Shown: piece by piece, positions 9,295 through 21,484 of the stretch | Numbering within the stretch: position 1 is the first letter of the stretch | Layout: each line of letters starts with the position of its first letter | Assembly (NCBI RefSeq): GCF_024679095.1 | Contig: NC_066531.1 | Location: forward strand, 8,800,761 to 8,864,760 | Reading direction: 5' to 3' | DNA: 64,000 bases | Origin: Eriocheir sinensis | Lineage: Eukaryota > Arthropoda > Malacostraca > Decapoda > Varunidae | Translations under genes and position numbers: made by a program | Notes under the pieces: generated by a model | Seen by the model: only the letters and a program-made list of their open reading frames with translations | What the model was told of the DNA's origin: nothing | Database searches by the model: none

Positions 9295-11510
9295 CTTTCA
9301 TTCCTAAGGAGTCCACAGTGTGGGGCTGGGGTGTTACGGCAAGTGCCGCAGAAGTGGTCCCTGGCATGGTGACTTTATAGCTCATCATTGGCTCAGTTGG
9401 GTTGCTGCCCTGCTGACTACTATTATGAAGGCCTGAGTTCGATTCCCAGCACTTAACGACAAACATTTCAAGATTTTTCACTACATTATTGATTTTTTTA
9501 TGGTGAAATATATCAAGTTAGTAGCCCTTGTCATAAAGACTAATGTTACGTAGGTTACCAAATACAAAGATTAGCATGAGTACATTTCATAACATAATTT
9601 ACCTGCGGACACAGAAGGTGTTGGACGAGGATCTGATTCTAAACCAGATCCTATGCCCGCTACAACTGCGGGGTCCAGCACCTGCGCCATGGCCTCCTCA
9701 GCATCAGTGAGGGTGTGTGTTTGTACAGAGCCGCCACCTGTACAATTTTGTGAAAAATTAGTACATGGCAATGCAGTTACGCATAAACTTATTCTGAATC
9801 ATTACCTGAATAACTACCCCAACACTGTTATACCTGTCTTTGCCAAAATAGATAGCTATTTCCACCAAAGTGCCGCAAAAGTGGCCCCTGGCATAGTGAC
9901 GGCACTAACTTATCACTGCTAAAATATTAACTTTTTACCTCTTTATGCATTATTCTAATATTTGAAAAAATGATAATTAGTGATATAAACGGTTATCTGT
10001 GTTTGTTAAGTTAGGTGTTTTTAATAGAGGGATGAGGGACTGCAAAGACAGCGATGAAAACCATCATGACCCATGATAGAATTAATGTCTAGAGAAGATA
10101 ATCTTTACCTTACCGCTTCAAAGGAAATATTTATGTTAGTGATAGAAGAGTCAGACAGTTGATAGGAGAAAGGGGGTATTTAATTCATGGGTAATATAAA
10201 CAAAACAAAAATCTAGTGAATGTCTGCCATCCCTCACAGTCAGCGGTTGCATAACCTTTAGCTAGTCTAAGAGGACCCACATAATGAACATTAAGTTTTT
10301 GCTTCTAATATAATGATTAAAGGATTTTGGGAAACATTTTTTTATCTTATTGATGAGGGATCTATCAAGGGCCAACTGAAAATACAAAAAGTAGTTTCAG
10401 TACCTGTCCTTAAGGTACTTGAATTGTTCCAAGGTAAGGACGACTTGTTGAGAGCTTCAGTCTAGATAACGTGGCACAACACAGCTGTTGCAGATTTCAT
10501 AATCAATGACTATCATGCCATAAGAAGTTATTTATGTTGAATTTACCACTATACCATTCATATTTAGCCAGTAAGAGCTAACTTCCTACTGACTGGTCTG
10601 GAAATATTACTGGAAGATTAGCAGACCGTGACCAAATTTAGGAAACTTGCCCAATATATCTAGGTACATCTCCTACTCTAGCCCCATCCAAATCCAGTAT
10701 GTTACCTGATGAAACATAGGTCGGGGCAGAGATCCACCAGTGAAGACCCTAAGAAGTGAAGCAGTCCACAAATTGTTCATGAAGTGGAGTATTTTATACT
10801 GACAGGTGTTCTCTATGGTACCAAGGAATTAGAGGTAAAGTCACCCATGACGGCTACTTCTATTGAAGGACATAAAGAATATAAAAACTACACTAAATTT
10901 GATTTATCAGAAAAGTTACAAAGAGGAAAATATACTATTATTATATACAGATTAAATTCAATGAAATGTATAACACAAACGTTATTGCAGTTAATTTCAA
11001 CAAAGTTAATAAGTTTGTTAACACCGAGACACTCCAATATGCCTCCCAATGTTGCCAGGAACATCAGAACGAGCTGTGTTGTATAGCATAATACACACAT
11101 GAATCAGGAACATCAGATAATTAAAGTTAATAAGGTAATAAGGACCCAAATTTCATAAGTGTGAAATCTATTACAGGCTGGAGAACTGTCCTTCCATGAC
11201 TTTTCACGGCTTGTTAAAACACTGCAGAGGATATATTCTCACCTGTGCCAGTCGCCTCACCTCTTAAGTCTCCCAGCTTCTTCTTGGTGTGGCGCTTGAA
11301 GTCGGAGAACTTCACGCGCACTTCCTCCACGCTGCGCCCGACCCCACTCACGGCGTTGACCTCCTCCGCCACAGCTTCGCAAGCTCGCTGTTTGGCTGCA
11401 GCGGTGAGGCAAGATGACAGAGGCCATGCGATGGTTTCCCATCTCTGCCGCACCCATGTGATGAGGGCTAAAACTTCCTCGGTTGAGAAATTGGGCCGCC
11501 TTCTTTTCAC
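9295..11510 (-). CDS. NAIF1-like Myb/SANT-domain gene, spliced, start codon not found
   Basis: Exon A (11243-11510) encodes RRRPNFSTEEVLALITWVRQ through VRVKFSDFKRHTKKKLGDLR, a Myb/SANT-like DNA-binding domain of the nuclear apoptosis-inducing factor 1 / Harbinger-accessory type. It ends at a strong donor (ACAG|GTGAGA). Exon B (9603-9737) begins after TTGTACAG and ends at CGCAG|GTAAAT. Joining A to B keeps the frame (phase 1) and gives an acidic linker with LTDAEEAMAQVLD, as expected in this family. A tentative exon C (9295-9360) would also join in phase 1 (TTSAALAVTPQPH), but its acceptor is weak. No ATG precedes the domain in frame; upstream stops come first, so the 5' end is missing, mutated or in another exon. 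It probably acts as a nuclear DNA-binding protein. No transposase of its own type is adjacent. Confidence 0.7.
9372..9460 (+). repeat. tRNA-derived SINE head (pol III A and B boxes)
   Basis: TGGCTCAGTTGG (9382-9393 region) matches the pol III A box and GAGTTCGATTCC (near 9438-9449) the B box, at tRNA-like spacing. Pairing of the arms is imperfect, so this is a tRNA-derived repeat and not a functional tRNA. It sits between candidate exon C and exon B of the minus-strand SANT gene. Confidence 0.45.
9923..11242 (-). other. Large intron of the NAIF1-like gene, no other gene seen
   Basis: This is AT-rich sequence between the acceptor at 9738 and the donor at 11241. The one long reading frame (10784-11086) resembles nothing and has no coding signature. 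No repeat family was recognised. Confidence 0.5.
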
Positions 11511-11529
11511 AGCTGACGCCGTGTTTTGA

Positions 11530-12437
11530 AAGTGAGGCGCCCTTCTGGCGTTAGCGTCGCCGAACCTTCATCATTATTGTCCATATACAACAGAATGCTC
11601 ACCAAATGACGGAAACTATGAAGGTAACATACAGAAACGTGCAGAATATTGTATAAGCGATTCTATTTTTATTTCAAAGATAAATATACAAGTAACGTGC
11701 CTTCATTCGTGAAAAACCCATCTTATTGAGGGATTACAACGCTAATTATTTGTTTTAAGGCAGTATTTACCTCTGTACAATACACATGTCTTGATTTTGA
11801 CGTCTGTGTATTAGTAAACAAACTACACGTGAAAGCCCAAATACAGCATCAAAGGTCGCACGTGATTGGCTATCCAGCCCAACCTGAATGATGTGAAAAT
11901 ATTGCGGAAGTTTCAAAATATTTTGAATAGAAAAAAATATATATGCGAATTTTTTTTTTTTATTTAAAAAAAAAAAAACCATTACATTCAGTTCATCACA
12001 TATTTAGGAAAATTTTTAACAAAAGAAAAACATGCAAGTGTGAAACAAAAATAATGAGGCAGATTTCTCAGTTTCTTATTTTTTTACATTATTTATTTTA
12101 TTTTCACTCGCGCTTAAGCGGTTCACGATTTTTCGTGAAAAAAAAAGAAAAAAAATGTATATTTATTGTCATTGTGCATTCATGCCTCTTTAAAATGGTA
12201 CCTAAAACATTAAAATCGGTTAATTTGGGACGAATAAATAGGGAAAAATGTGAGAAAAACTTTAATTTTTTTTTCCTCTTTATTTCTAGCTCTGATTATT
12301 TATTGTTACTATTCGCCAAAATTACATATTCTAAGTTTGCAAACATGTTTCTAAGCATATTCCTGATGCATGCTAGCTCTTGATATTGCACCTGGTCCCC
12401 CTTACAATGTAGGTAAAAATAAAATGTTGTTTGTGTT
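11530..12437. other. AT-rich intergenic sequence
   Basis: Homopolymer runs of A and T (for example 11950-11980 and 12120-12155) and no credible ORF or recognised repeat. Confidence 0.5.
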
Positions 12438-12765
12438 TGGGTAGGCGGTGGCTGAGTGGTTAGCGGGCCCCCCATTCACCGCTTTCTTGACGACGCAGCG
12501 TTGAATCCACCGCTACCACCTGGGATTTTTCAGTTACCCCCGAGCGGCCTAAGACTACCCACATGCTGTCCTGAAGACCACCCATCAACCCGGACTCTAG
12601 AGGACCGTCCAAGTGAATCAAGAATGAGCTCCGGGGGACAGCATGAGCCGATAATAGATGGCGCCACTATAAATACTTGCCTGCGCCATGACGGGCTGGG
12701 GCCGACCACCAGGCCCCTCAAGAAAGCATATCAGCGCTATAGGCTAACACGTAAAAAGAAAGTAT
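12438..12765 (+). repeat. tRNA-derived SINE, copy 1 (with tRNA head)
   Basis: The head carries GGTGGCTGAGTGGTTAGCG (A-box region, near 12446) and GTTGAATCC (B-box region, near 12509), as in a Ser/Leu-type tRNA. The body (CTACCCACATGCTGTCC, AACCCGGACTCTAG, GGCGCCACTATAAA, GCCTGCGCCA) is shared with 22567-22843 and, inverted, with 58946-59226. It ends in an A-rich tail (ACGTAAAAAGAAAG). The other two copies lack the tRNA head, so they are 5'-truncated. Confidence 0.75.
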
Positions 12766-12779
12766 TATCGTTCTAAGAA

Positions 12780-13625
12780 CTAGGGTTTCAGAAGGCACGA
12801 CCTTCCTCATTGTCACCAGGTTTTATCAATAGTTTCCAGCCTCATACCCCTTCACTGACACGTATTTTCTGTTTTTTTTTTATAGTCTGGCTGGAGTCTG
12901 TGAGCATTTTCTCTGTTCTTCCTGGATCTATCATCATACGACGCTCTGAGAGTTCTGAGCAGGCCGTCGGCTCCACATTATGCTTTCATGCCTAGCTTCA
13001 CAGCCAGACGTGCGACTTATCGAAAAAATGCATCAGAAATAATAATAATTACGTGTGTAATGATATTTTACCATAAATATCGATGTATAAACAAAAAACA
13101 GCTGTAGTTCACGTGAGTCAAGGGGTGCGCGGGACCTTTAAATTTGCCCTTTAAATAGATTTTTTTTCCAAAACCGGCCACTGGTGAATTGTCTAGCCCA
13201 CATTATCTCTCAGTGGCTTTAACTTATTTTCCATATTTTTTCGTAAAATCATTACCGGACGGTCCCCCGTTAAGTCTCGCTGAGTAGGGGAGTATTATGA
13301 CCAATGGGGGATGCAGGTCCATGGGTTAGAGGGGGGGATGGTGGGACACAAGGGAGATGGTAGCGAGATAAAGAAAAAAAATACAAGCGGAGAGGGAGGG
13401 GTATTTAGTGCCCAACCACCCCCGGACGCGCAAGGGGAAGTAGTGCTATATGATGACCAACTCGGGATGCAGGTGCATTGGGGAGAGAGGTGATGGAAGT
13501 CTGACCAGAGGAGGAGACTTGACACTTGGATGATGCTTAACACTTACAATACTCCTACTTGTGATCAATTTAAATTCCTTTCTTAACTTACCATAGGCCC
13601 CTGGCACTACATCTGGGGTACACTG
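12780..13625. other. Intergenic sequence, no gene seen
   Basis: Contains a purine-rich stretch (13311-13490) with two similar segments, GGGATGCAGGTCCATGG and GGGATGCAGGTGCATTGG, about 155 bases apart. No ORF with family resemblance. Confidence 0.45.
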
Positions 13626-13631
13626 GCTTCA

Positions 13632-16519
13632 GCTTCCAGTGTGATACTCCGCCCTCTACCTCTGGCCTTAAGGGAGCGTCAGGCCGAAAATGGAGTTTGA
13701 TGAAAAGCCTCTTTTTTTTTTTATTGCTAAAATAGGGATGTGGTGTGGGCAACATTCTCACCAAATTTCGTGCCGGTACGGAGTTTCTATCTTTACTTAT
13801 TTTACTTAAATAGATGGAAATGTTCAAGTAGCGGCAATCTAACTTACAGGTAGTACAGCTATTTTGAAGCTTATTAACCTGGCAGTATTGGACCTTTTGG
13901 ATTTTTTCTGTTTTCAACAACAATATTTATGTCTTTAGAAGCATCTGACAACTGTACACCCTTCCCAGAGATGCCTATCCTATCTGCAGGGCATCAGAAG
14001 TCAGATGAACGCAGATGAGTAAAGAGGATTTATCACCGCGTCTATCTGCCATTCATTTCTTGCTTGGTCGGAAGCATGGGTGGAGTTACGAAATCTGCCC
14101 AGCATCGACGCGGGAACCTGGAGAAGGCCAGGGAAGCAAAAAGGAAGAAAGACCAAGAAAGGAGAAAGAGAAATAGGAGTGAGAATGAAACTGATAACTC
14201 GTCACCCACGCTGGCCACTGCACCCTCCACCCCCTCCACCTCCACCCCTACATTGTCAGAGATGTCTAGTGCCAAGAGGAGGAAAGTGATGCTTGCATCT
14301 CCAGAGCCTTGTGTGTCTGTGGACAGAGAATGTATCATCATTGAGAAAAGGGAACTAGAAGAGGCTGCAGCAAATTTGTCTTGTGGTAAATGTTATGGAA
14401 AAGTGAAACTGTTTAGGTCAACATGATTTGGACAGTAAAGTTGTTATTATGTGTGATAACTGTGATGGAAAACAAAATTTGAAAATAAATGAAACCCCTT
14501 TGACAAAAATGATGGTGTACAGTAATATGGAGATGGGCAGTGGGTATGAGGGATTTCATAAATTACTGAGTAACTTGTGTATGAAGCCACTGTATGAAAG
14601 ATATTTCAAGTATTCCACAGAAGTAGCTGACGCTGCCAAGAAAAGAGCAGAAAGTGTATTACAGTTGTGTGCTGATGCTGTAAAGAAACATTATTTGGAA
14701 GAACTGAAGATGGGCCCTGATGAAGATGGTGTATTTGACATAAGAGTGACTTTTGATGGGTCATGGCAGAAACGAGGCCACACCAGCTTACTTGCAGTCT
14801 GTGCTGTTATTGAGGCAGAAACTGGACTTGTCGTTGACTATGTGACTGTGAGTAAGTTCTGTGAGACGTGCACTAAAAAAGAAAGTTCTTTGAAGAGAAA
14901 AAAAATAAATCAAGAACAATATAATGAGTGGCTAGTGGGGCACCGTGATGAGTGTCAGAGAAACTATTCAGGCAGTTCTGGTGGTATGGAAGCTGCCGGG
15001 GCAGTGGTGTTATTTGGTAGAAGCCTTGAAAAGAAACTGAGATACACAGTATTCATATCAGATGGTGACAGCTCAGCTTACGATGCAGTGTTGAAAATGA
15101 ACGACGGTGATGGGCCATACGGTGATGTAAAGATTGCTAAAGGGGAATGTGTGAACCATGTGTCTAAAAGACTGGGTACTGCACTAAGAAAGCTGCGAGC
15201 TGAAGCTGTAACAGAAAAGAAAACACAAACTGGCAGAGTGATTAGAATGAAGGACATGGGTGGCAAAGGGAAATTGACAGACAATGTAATAACAAAGCTG
15301 ACGCAGTACTATGGCATTGCTGTCAGAAGAAACATGAATGGAACAGTGGAAAACATGAGACAAGATATTTTGTCAACTTTTTTCCACTGCACCTCAACGG
15401 ACGAGGCTCCCAGGCATTATCTCTGTCCTAAGACACAGGAAAGCTGGTGTTTTTATCAAAGAGCAATAGCCAACAATGAAACACCCCCTAGCCACAAGAC
15501 AATGAAGGTCAGTTTTGTTCTCAATGACGAAATGAGACAGAAGGTGTATGCTGTGTACAAAAGACTTACTTCAGACAAACTGTTGAGTGGGTGTTTGCTT
15601 GGCAAAACACAGAATGCCAACGAACATCTCCACTCTCGGGTGTGGAGATATTGCTCGAAATATAAAAACGCAAACAGCAATACATTGGTGTTCGCAGTAG
15701 CACAAGCTGTGTGTGACTACAATGTAGGGTATGGGGAAAGTCACTTGGGTCCACTCCTAGGTTGTCCTGTGTCAAAAATAACGCAGAAACACCTTGAAAC
15801 CCGTGACAGCAAACGTGAGGCCGTGCGGGCACGGAAAACCAAGCAGCGTAGGCAGGAACTCAACAGGGAGTACAGCGCGGGGGACTTTTAAATGTCCGCC
15901 CTCAAGTTAAACACCCTCCCTTTAATTAAAACACCGTTTTTCTCGGAACTTGTTTTTCCTAGTTTAAAGAAGCATATCTCCCTTAGTTTTTGTGATATCT
16001 TAGTGATTTTTTTTTTCTGTTTAAGCGGATTTCTTACGTTTTTCTTTTGTATAGTCCAAAATACAGATTATGTTTACTGCAAATTTACTATTATTTTCCT
16101 TCTAAGCAAATCAGCAGTTTTTTAGTACTGACTCATTAAAAAATCACAAATCTGTTCAGATCATCTAGACAAAAAATCTGGAAAATACAAAATATTCAAT
16201 GAAGTCCTTTCTTTCACTGGGTGAAAACGAAAGCAGCTCAGGTAAGTTGTTTCCTCAGAACGCTCAGTTGAAATTATAGTAAATTTTGAAGGATTTTTCT
16301 ATGGTAAAATTTCATTATTCAAGGGATGAGTGTGATATCTTCACAAATTAGCACTACTACCAAGGGCTACATTTTATGGTATTAAGCAATGCCATAGCAT
16401 GGATTTTGATGTCACCTCCAAGAGTAATTGTACTGCACAAGGTCTTGGACCCAAGGTCTTGGACCACCCCAAACAAAATGCAGCAGTCATTTGAGGGCGG
16501 AGTGTAATATGCTGGAAGC
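13632..16519 (+). mobile_element. Mutator-like DNA transposon (lineage 1), near complete
   Basis: A transposase of the Mutator-like type is flanked by short inverted repeats: GCTTCCAGTGTGATACTCCG at 13632, and its near match at 16494-16519 (GCTTCCAGCATATTACACTC in reverse complement), both running on into CGCCCT. I could not establish a target-site duplication, and the true ends may lie further out. The 3' part contains a small tandem duplication of GGTCTTGGACCCAA (16439-16464). Confidence 0.5.
14076..15891 (+). pseudogene. Mutator-like transposase (PF20700-type), one frameshift
   Basis: The start is ATG 14076 (MGGVTKSAQHRRGNLEKARE), matching the start of the minus-strand relative at 26619. 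The N-terminal part is basic with a Ser/Thr/Pro-rich linker. A CGKC...CDNC zinc-ribbon-like pair spans the frame change near 14411-14418. From about 14425 the frame stays open to TAA 15889-15891. The catalytic region shows VTFDGSWQKRGHTS, SGGMEAAGA, ISDGDSSAYDAV, GECVNHVSKRLG, GKLTDNVITKL, STDEAPRHYLC and GKTQNANEHLHSRVW, the motif order of the arthropod Mutator-like transposase domain. It ends in YSAGDF, a C-terminus shared with the two other copies here. The single indel suggests recent inactivation. Confidence 0.85.
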
Positions 16520-17462
16520 GGACCCAAACACCTGGCCGTCCTAGTGTTGAGGGGGAGGGCGGGTTGTCGAGATGCTTGACCTTTTAATGTTTTTGATAAA
16601 TTACGTCAAAGGCGAAACTGATACACCCAAAGCAGGTACTCAGCAAATATTGTAATACAAACAGAATTTAAAAAAAAAGTTATGATTGATTTCGCAGGGT
16701 TTTCATGCAGGAAATATTTTTAAAGAGGATAACCTTGCATCGGTCATTTATATTCTCGTTTACCAATAAATAAAACAACGAGAATGATCAATCCATTTCT
16801 ATTAACAACATGATATAAACTTATTACTGCTATTGAAATTATGTTAGAAACTATTAAATTTATGTTATAAAGTAATGTAAATGATTGTTATAAATAATGT
16901 TATTATGTTGACTTATAAAGGTATATTGAAAACCGCCTCTCTGGGATCGGTTTCACACGCTCAGTAAGCGTACAATATACTTTAGGTAATTTATACAACT
17001 GAAACTTAAGGGTAGAAAAGCAGATCACCGAAGCGTAACTCACCTCCACGTCGTAATAATAATAACGCTCACCCACACAGCTAGTTATAATAATACAACT
17101 TTTGGCCAAACGCTACTACATATTACAACTTAGCTGTGATGTTCCTTTTCAATAGGTGGATATTGAGGGGCGTGGAAGCAGTGATCCACGGTGATTACTT
17201 CTACGTAGTTGTAAGGTTAACTTAAAACGTCTTCCTTGTATGGAAGCTCGTTCAGGACTGAATGTGTGAGCTGTGTCACGAGTGGGTGTTGGCGAACGAC
17301 TGCCCGGGAGAACCTGCCTCGCGCTCCTTCGTCTCAGAATAGGACTCGCCTGAGCGCGGATGAGCTATCCCGAACTAGTAATTATGATAGCAGTCGCTGG
17401 GTTATTCACACCCAATCGTTAAACAAGCTCGTTAAATACTTAAATTCTAACATCACTCAACG
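16520..17462. other. AT-rich intergenic sequence
   Basis: No supported gene. 17400-17462 reads in frame into the LINE below but lacks recognisable endonuclease motifs; the LINE is 5'-truncated somewhere here. Confidence 0.45.
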
Positions 17463-18674
17463 TTGCAGTCTGTTGCTGTTAAGGTTTATTTGGGCAAATT
17501 TTATACATTATGTAGCCTTTATCTCCCTCCTGGTGTTTCCGTTGACAGACACGATCTTGACGACCTGGTGCAGGAACTTTCCTCGCCTCTACTTTTATTA
17601 GGGGATTTTAACGGTCGCCATCCGTTGTGGGATGATGGTGCTACCAACCCACGCGGACTTTTAGTTGCTTCTTTTATTGAGGATCAGGGATTACAAATTT
17701 TAAACTCTGGGGAGGTGACACATTTTCATAGCCAGACTGGTACTTTTACCTCTATAGATCTTTCACTTTGCACTTCTAATTCTCTTCCTGATTTTCGTTG
17801 GCGGGTCTTACCGGGCTTGTATGGCAATGACCACTTTCCAATTTTATTGGAACGCATTGATTCCGTACCACAGTCACGCCTTTCTCGCTGGCGTCTAGAT
17901 AAAGCAGACTGGCAGCGATTTACGGAACTTAGCTCCTCTCTTCGTCCGTTGGGTGACTTTGGAACTTCTGACGAGGCTGCATCCTATTTCACTGATGCCC
18001 TACATTCTGCAGCCCTTCAATCCGTCCCCAGGACGTCTGGCCAGTTCCCTAAACGTCCTGTTCCCTGGTGGAACGCCGCTTGCACTACTGCTGTGCAAGA
18101 GAAGCGTGCTGCATTCTCTCGACATCGTCGTCACCGTGGGGACCCCCAGTGTTTGGATGTTTTTCGGCGAGCGCGTGCTCGAGCACGACGCACTTTCAAG
18201 GAGGCTCAACGAATTTCTCCAGTGTTATCGCATGCAGGGGAAACGGTGGCGGACCCTAAGACTGTTGCTGACCTATTCGCCAAGCACTTTGCCAGTGTCT
18301 CTAGGAAAGATCCTACTGCACCAGGGGCACGTCATCGCCGGGATTTGGAATCACTCGGCGTTAACTTCGCTTCCACCGGAGGGGAATCTTATAATATCCC
18401 ATTTTCTCTCTCCGAGTTGAAGACGGCTTTATCCCAGTGTCATGATTCCTCGCCAGGTCCAGACGACATCCCTTATGCTTTCTTACGCCACATGTCTGAC
18501 TGTGGTTTTACATTTTTATTGGATCTTTACAATTTCATTTGGCGTACCGGTGATTTTCCATCTCTGTGGAGTGTGGCTGTAATTCTCCCCATTCTGAAGC
18601 CTGGGAAAGATCATCTCCAAGCAGCTAACTATCGTCCTATTTCTTTAACATCCTGCATTTGTAAAGTGATGGAG
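17463..18674 (+). pseudogene. Jockey-clade LINE ORF2, endonuclease plus start of RT, truncated
   Basis: The frame encodes the C-terminal half of an apurinic-type endonuclease (LLLGDFNGRHPLWDDG, TSIDLSLCTS, GNDHFPILL). A linker rich in Arg follows, then the first reverse-transcriptase motifs (ALSQCHDSSPGPDDIPYAFL, WSVAVILPILKPGKD, NYRPISLTSCICKVME). The catalytic YADD box and everything after are missing. The frame ends a few codons after position 18674, exactly the outer edge of the large inverted repeat. The upstream half of the endonuclease is also absent. In the intact family this protein nicks target DNA and reverse-transcribes element RNA. Confidence 0.85.
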
Positions 18675-18898
18675 AACTCTACACTGTCTTAACGACACCA
18701 CAAACGCACTGCACTCATTGTCTGTCACCATAATAAAGCTTCATGTCACAAAAGTTTCTTACGGTGTTGGGGTTTTGATGAAATGGGAGAGGGGGAAGTA
18801 GGGGAAGGGGGGAGGCCAACAGGCTGGGCCCGGGCTGCTCCTTTCGGAGGTCCGTGACCCACGTCCGACCTCTGTCAGGTGTGGGCCACAAGGCAACT

Positions 18899-18919
18899 GT
18901 GTGTGTGTGTGTGTGTGTG
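18899..18919. repeat. (GT)n microsatellite
   Basis: Pure GT run, 21 bases. Its partner in the right arm (63262-63308) is about twice as long, so the arms have diverged at this site. Confidence 0.9.
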
Positions 18920-19901
18920 CCTACGATTATTATAAATGACTACTCTCCCCACAAAAGTAAACAATTTTCCTTCCCAGTTCTTTCCTGTTCACGTTTTAGG
19001 GTAGCGTACTTCTTTTTCACCACTGATTTGAAATCAACATTTTTTTTCTTCACTTTCTCTCTGCCTTGCTACACGCGAGAAACTGCATTGCCGGCACAAG
19101 TTATTTCATCCCATGCAGTTATTTCCTTCTCAGCAGTTACTTGACGGCTGAACTTCTCCTGCAAGACAGCTTGTCTGTCCAGCCAACCAAAAGTGATTGT
19201 AAGATTATAATATTTCCAACAATAAATAAATAAATAAATGTTTTTTTAATTAATTTGCTAGTTAACTCAATTGCAAACCAATTTTTGTATCCTCAGAAAT
19301 TAATGAATAACTAGATAAGTGAAAGATTAATACGATAGGTACAGTCGGCTATAGAGAGTAGTGTCACACTGTCCAGTAAGTTTCGTTCAGAAAGCGACAT
19401 CTGGCAACCCCTCCACGCGACATGAAAATTATTATATCCTATCGAAATCGTACTGTTGTGGTGATTGGTGGTCACAGGTGCACTCTACATAATTTTAAGA
19501 TAGATATTTATCAAAAGTGCCCGTCGCTAACGCTTAATAAATATTTTTTCTTTAGGCTCTGTCGCCACATTTTGACACGAGCTTTTAGTTTCGTTCAAAT
19601 TTAGTCAAGAGCAACTCTAAGTTGTTTATCAAACTATGATACATTTAAAAATATGCTTCACTTATTAGGGGAGATTGTTATGCCTTTTAACTAAAAACAA
19701 AAAATTCCTGACAGCCGAGATCTTGTTCTTTATAATTTTTTTAATACGTAATAATAGGCTATAAACGTTCACATGATGGCGTCGTCGACCGCGGGCCTTG
19801 GCTGGAGCAGCGGTATTCTATTAAAGCCCTTATGTCCGCAGGCACTGCAGTTGAGCTGTCACGTCAGTGGCTGTGGAAACGTATAATTTTTAATACCTAA
19901 A

Positions 19902-19908
<7 letters not shown>

Positions 19909-19945
<37 letters not shown>
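19909..19945. repeat. (GA)n microsatellite
   Basis: Pure GA run of 37 bases; right-arm partner (CT)n at 62219-62271 is longer. Confidence 0.95.
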
Positions 19946-19949
<4 letters not shown>

Positions 19950-20022
19950 TGGGTGGGGACGGGAGACATATGTCCATCAGCGAAAAACGAAGGGGTCAGC
20001 TAGTCAGCGACGCCCCGAGATC

Positions 20023-20023
<1 letters not shown>

Positions 20024-20056
<33 letters not shown>
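20024..20056. repeat. (AC)n microsatellite
   Basis: Pure AC run of about 33 bases; right-arm partner (TG)n at 62115-62142. Confidence 0.95.
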
Positions 20057-20059
<3 letters not shown>

Positions 20060-21484
20060 ATTTATACTTTGATATTACGTAATCTTCACTGAGAAATGAT
20101 TTTAGATTTTTAATGATCTCCTGAACTGTCTTTGAGGCTTTATAGTAACGGGAATTAAGGCTGCGAGTTAAACAGACCCTCAAGCCTATTTGCTGTTTGA
20201 TGGTAAGGAGCATGAATTACTGCCTGTCCCTGTGAAGGACAGCATTGCACACGGTATTTTCAAAGTTTAATAAGAAAGTGTTTCGGACTGTTCGTGATGT
20301 TTTACCTCGTCGTCATCATCATCATCATGTAGAAGACATTCATTATCGCATTTCTAAATTGAATTCATGTAATCTTGTATATTTCTAACTACATTATATT
20401 ATAATATAATATTATACAATATTATAATTTCACGGTCACACACACACGATACACACTGAAACGCGTCACTAACATCACCAGTGAATGCGCCACCGTGGTA
20501 TAGTTGCCAGATACCGCCACCAGACTAAACATTCTGAAAACCGTGACACTACTCTCTATCGTCGACTGTACTTCTTAACTTAATACACAAAAAACTACAA
20601 GAAAATAACTTTAGGGTTACATAGGTTACTAGGATGGGTTGGGTTGGATTAGGTTAGTTTAATTAGGTCTCTCACCACGCCACATAACTGTCTGTTATGA
20701 GTGTATAATATGAGGACTAAATTATTTTCTTGTAGGTTTTGGTGTATTATTTAAGTACGTACCTAACGTATTAATCTTTTTCTTTATTTCATAGTTCATT
20801 AATTTAATTATTCATTACATTCTGAGAAGGATAAAAAAATTGGTTTCCGACAAAGTTACCTTGCAAATTAATTCGAAACACGAAAATCTACTAGAAAAAA
20901 ATGGTTTTCTCCACCATTGTGAGACTTAAGTGCAGTTACCAGAAAAAAATGAGGTGGTGACAGTCAGTGCCTTACACTACAATGAAACAAAAACACGAGC
21001 CACTCAACTCGCAAATGCAATCCTTCCCATTAATGGGGTACGGGACACCTGAGGTCATCTAACTAAACTATCGGGTGTTAAGATTAAACTAAGTAGGCAT
21101 CTATGTTGCCTACATTTTGTACGAGCCAGAACAACGTATGTATACTTATATGTATACTTATACGTATATATGTGCGTATACGAGTAGCGTCACTTAAAAT
21201 TACACAGCACCATTAATACATAACCAATCACTTTCATTTTATGGCTGTGAATAGTCTTTAGGTATGCCTAGAGCCCTATGGAAAATATTCTGAAAGTTTC
21301 CCATATAGAAAGGCATAATGGTATTTCTTATGTTCGTCCAACATCGCGTGAAATCGTGTTTTTTTGTCACTCTTTCCTTTTAATACTCCTATCTCCTTAA
21401 CCCTATAAACAAAATTTAACCTTTAACTCGGATTATTTAGGGTGTGGTCAAGGTTTGATAGCAACAATTTAAAAAAATGAAAAA

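Noticed and set aside
9372..9460. Functional tRNA gene
   Set aside because: A and B boxes are present, but arm pairing is poor and no clean acceptor stem closes it; better called a SINE head.
10784..11086. 100-codon ORF in the NAIF1-like intron
   Set aside because: No family motif, AT-rich composition, no conservation evidence.
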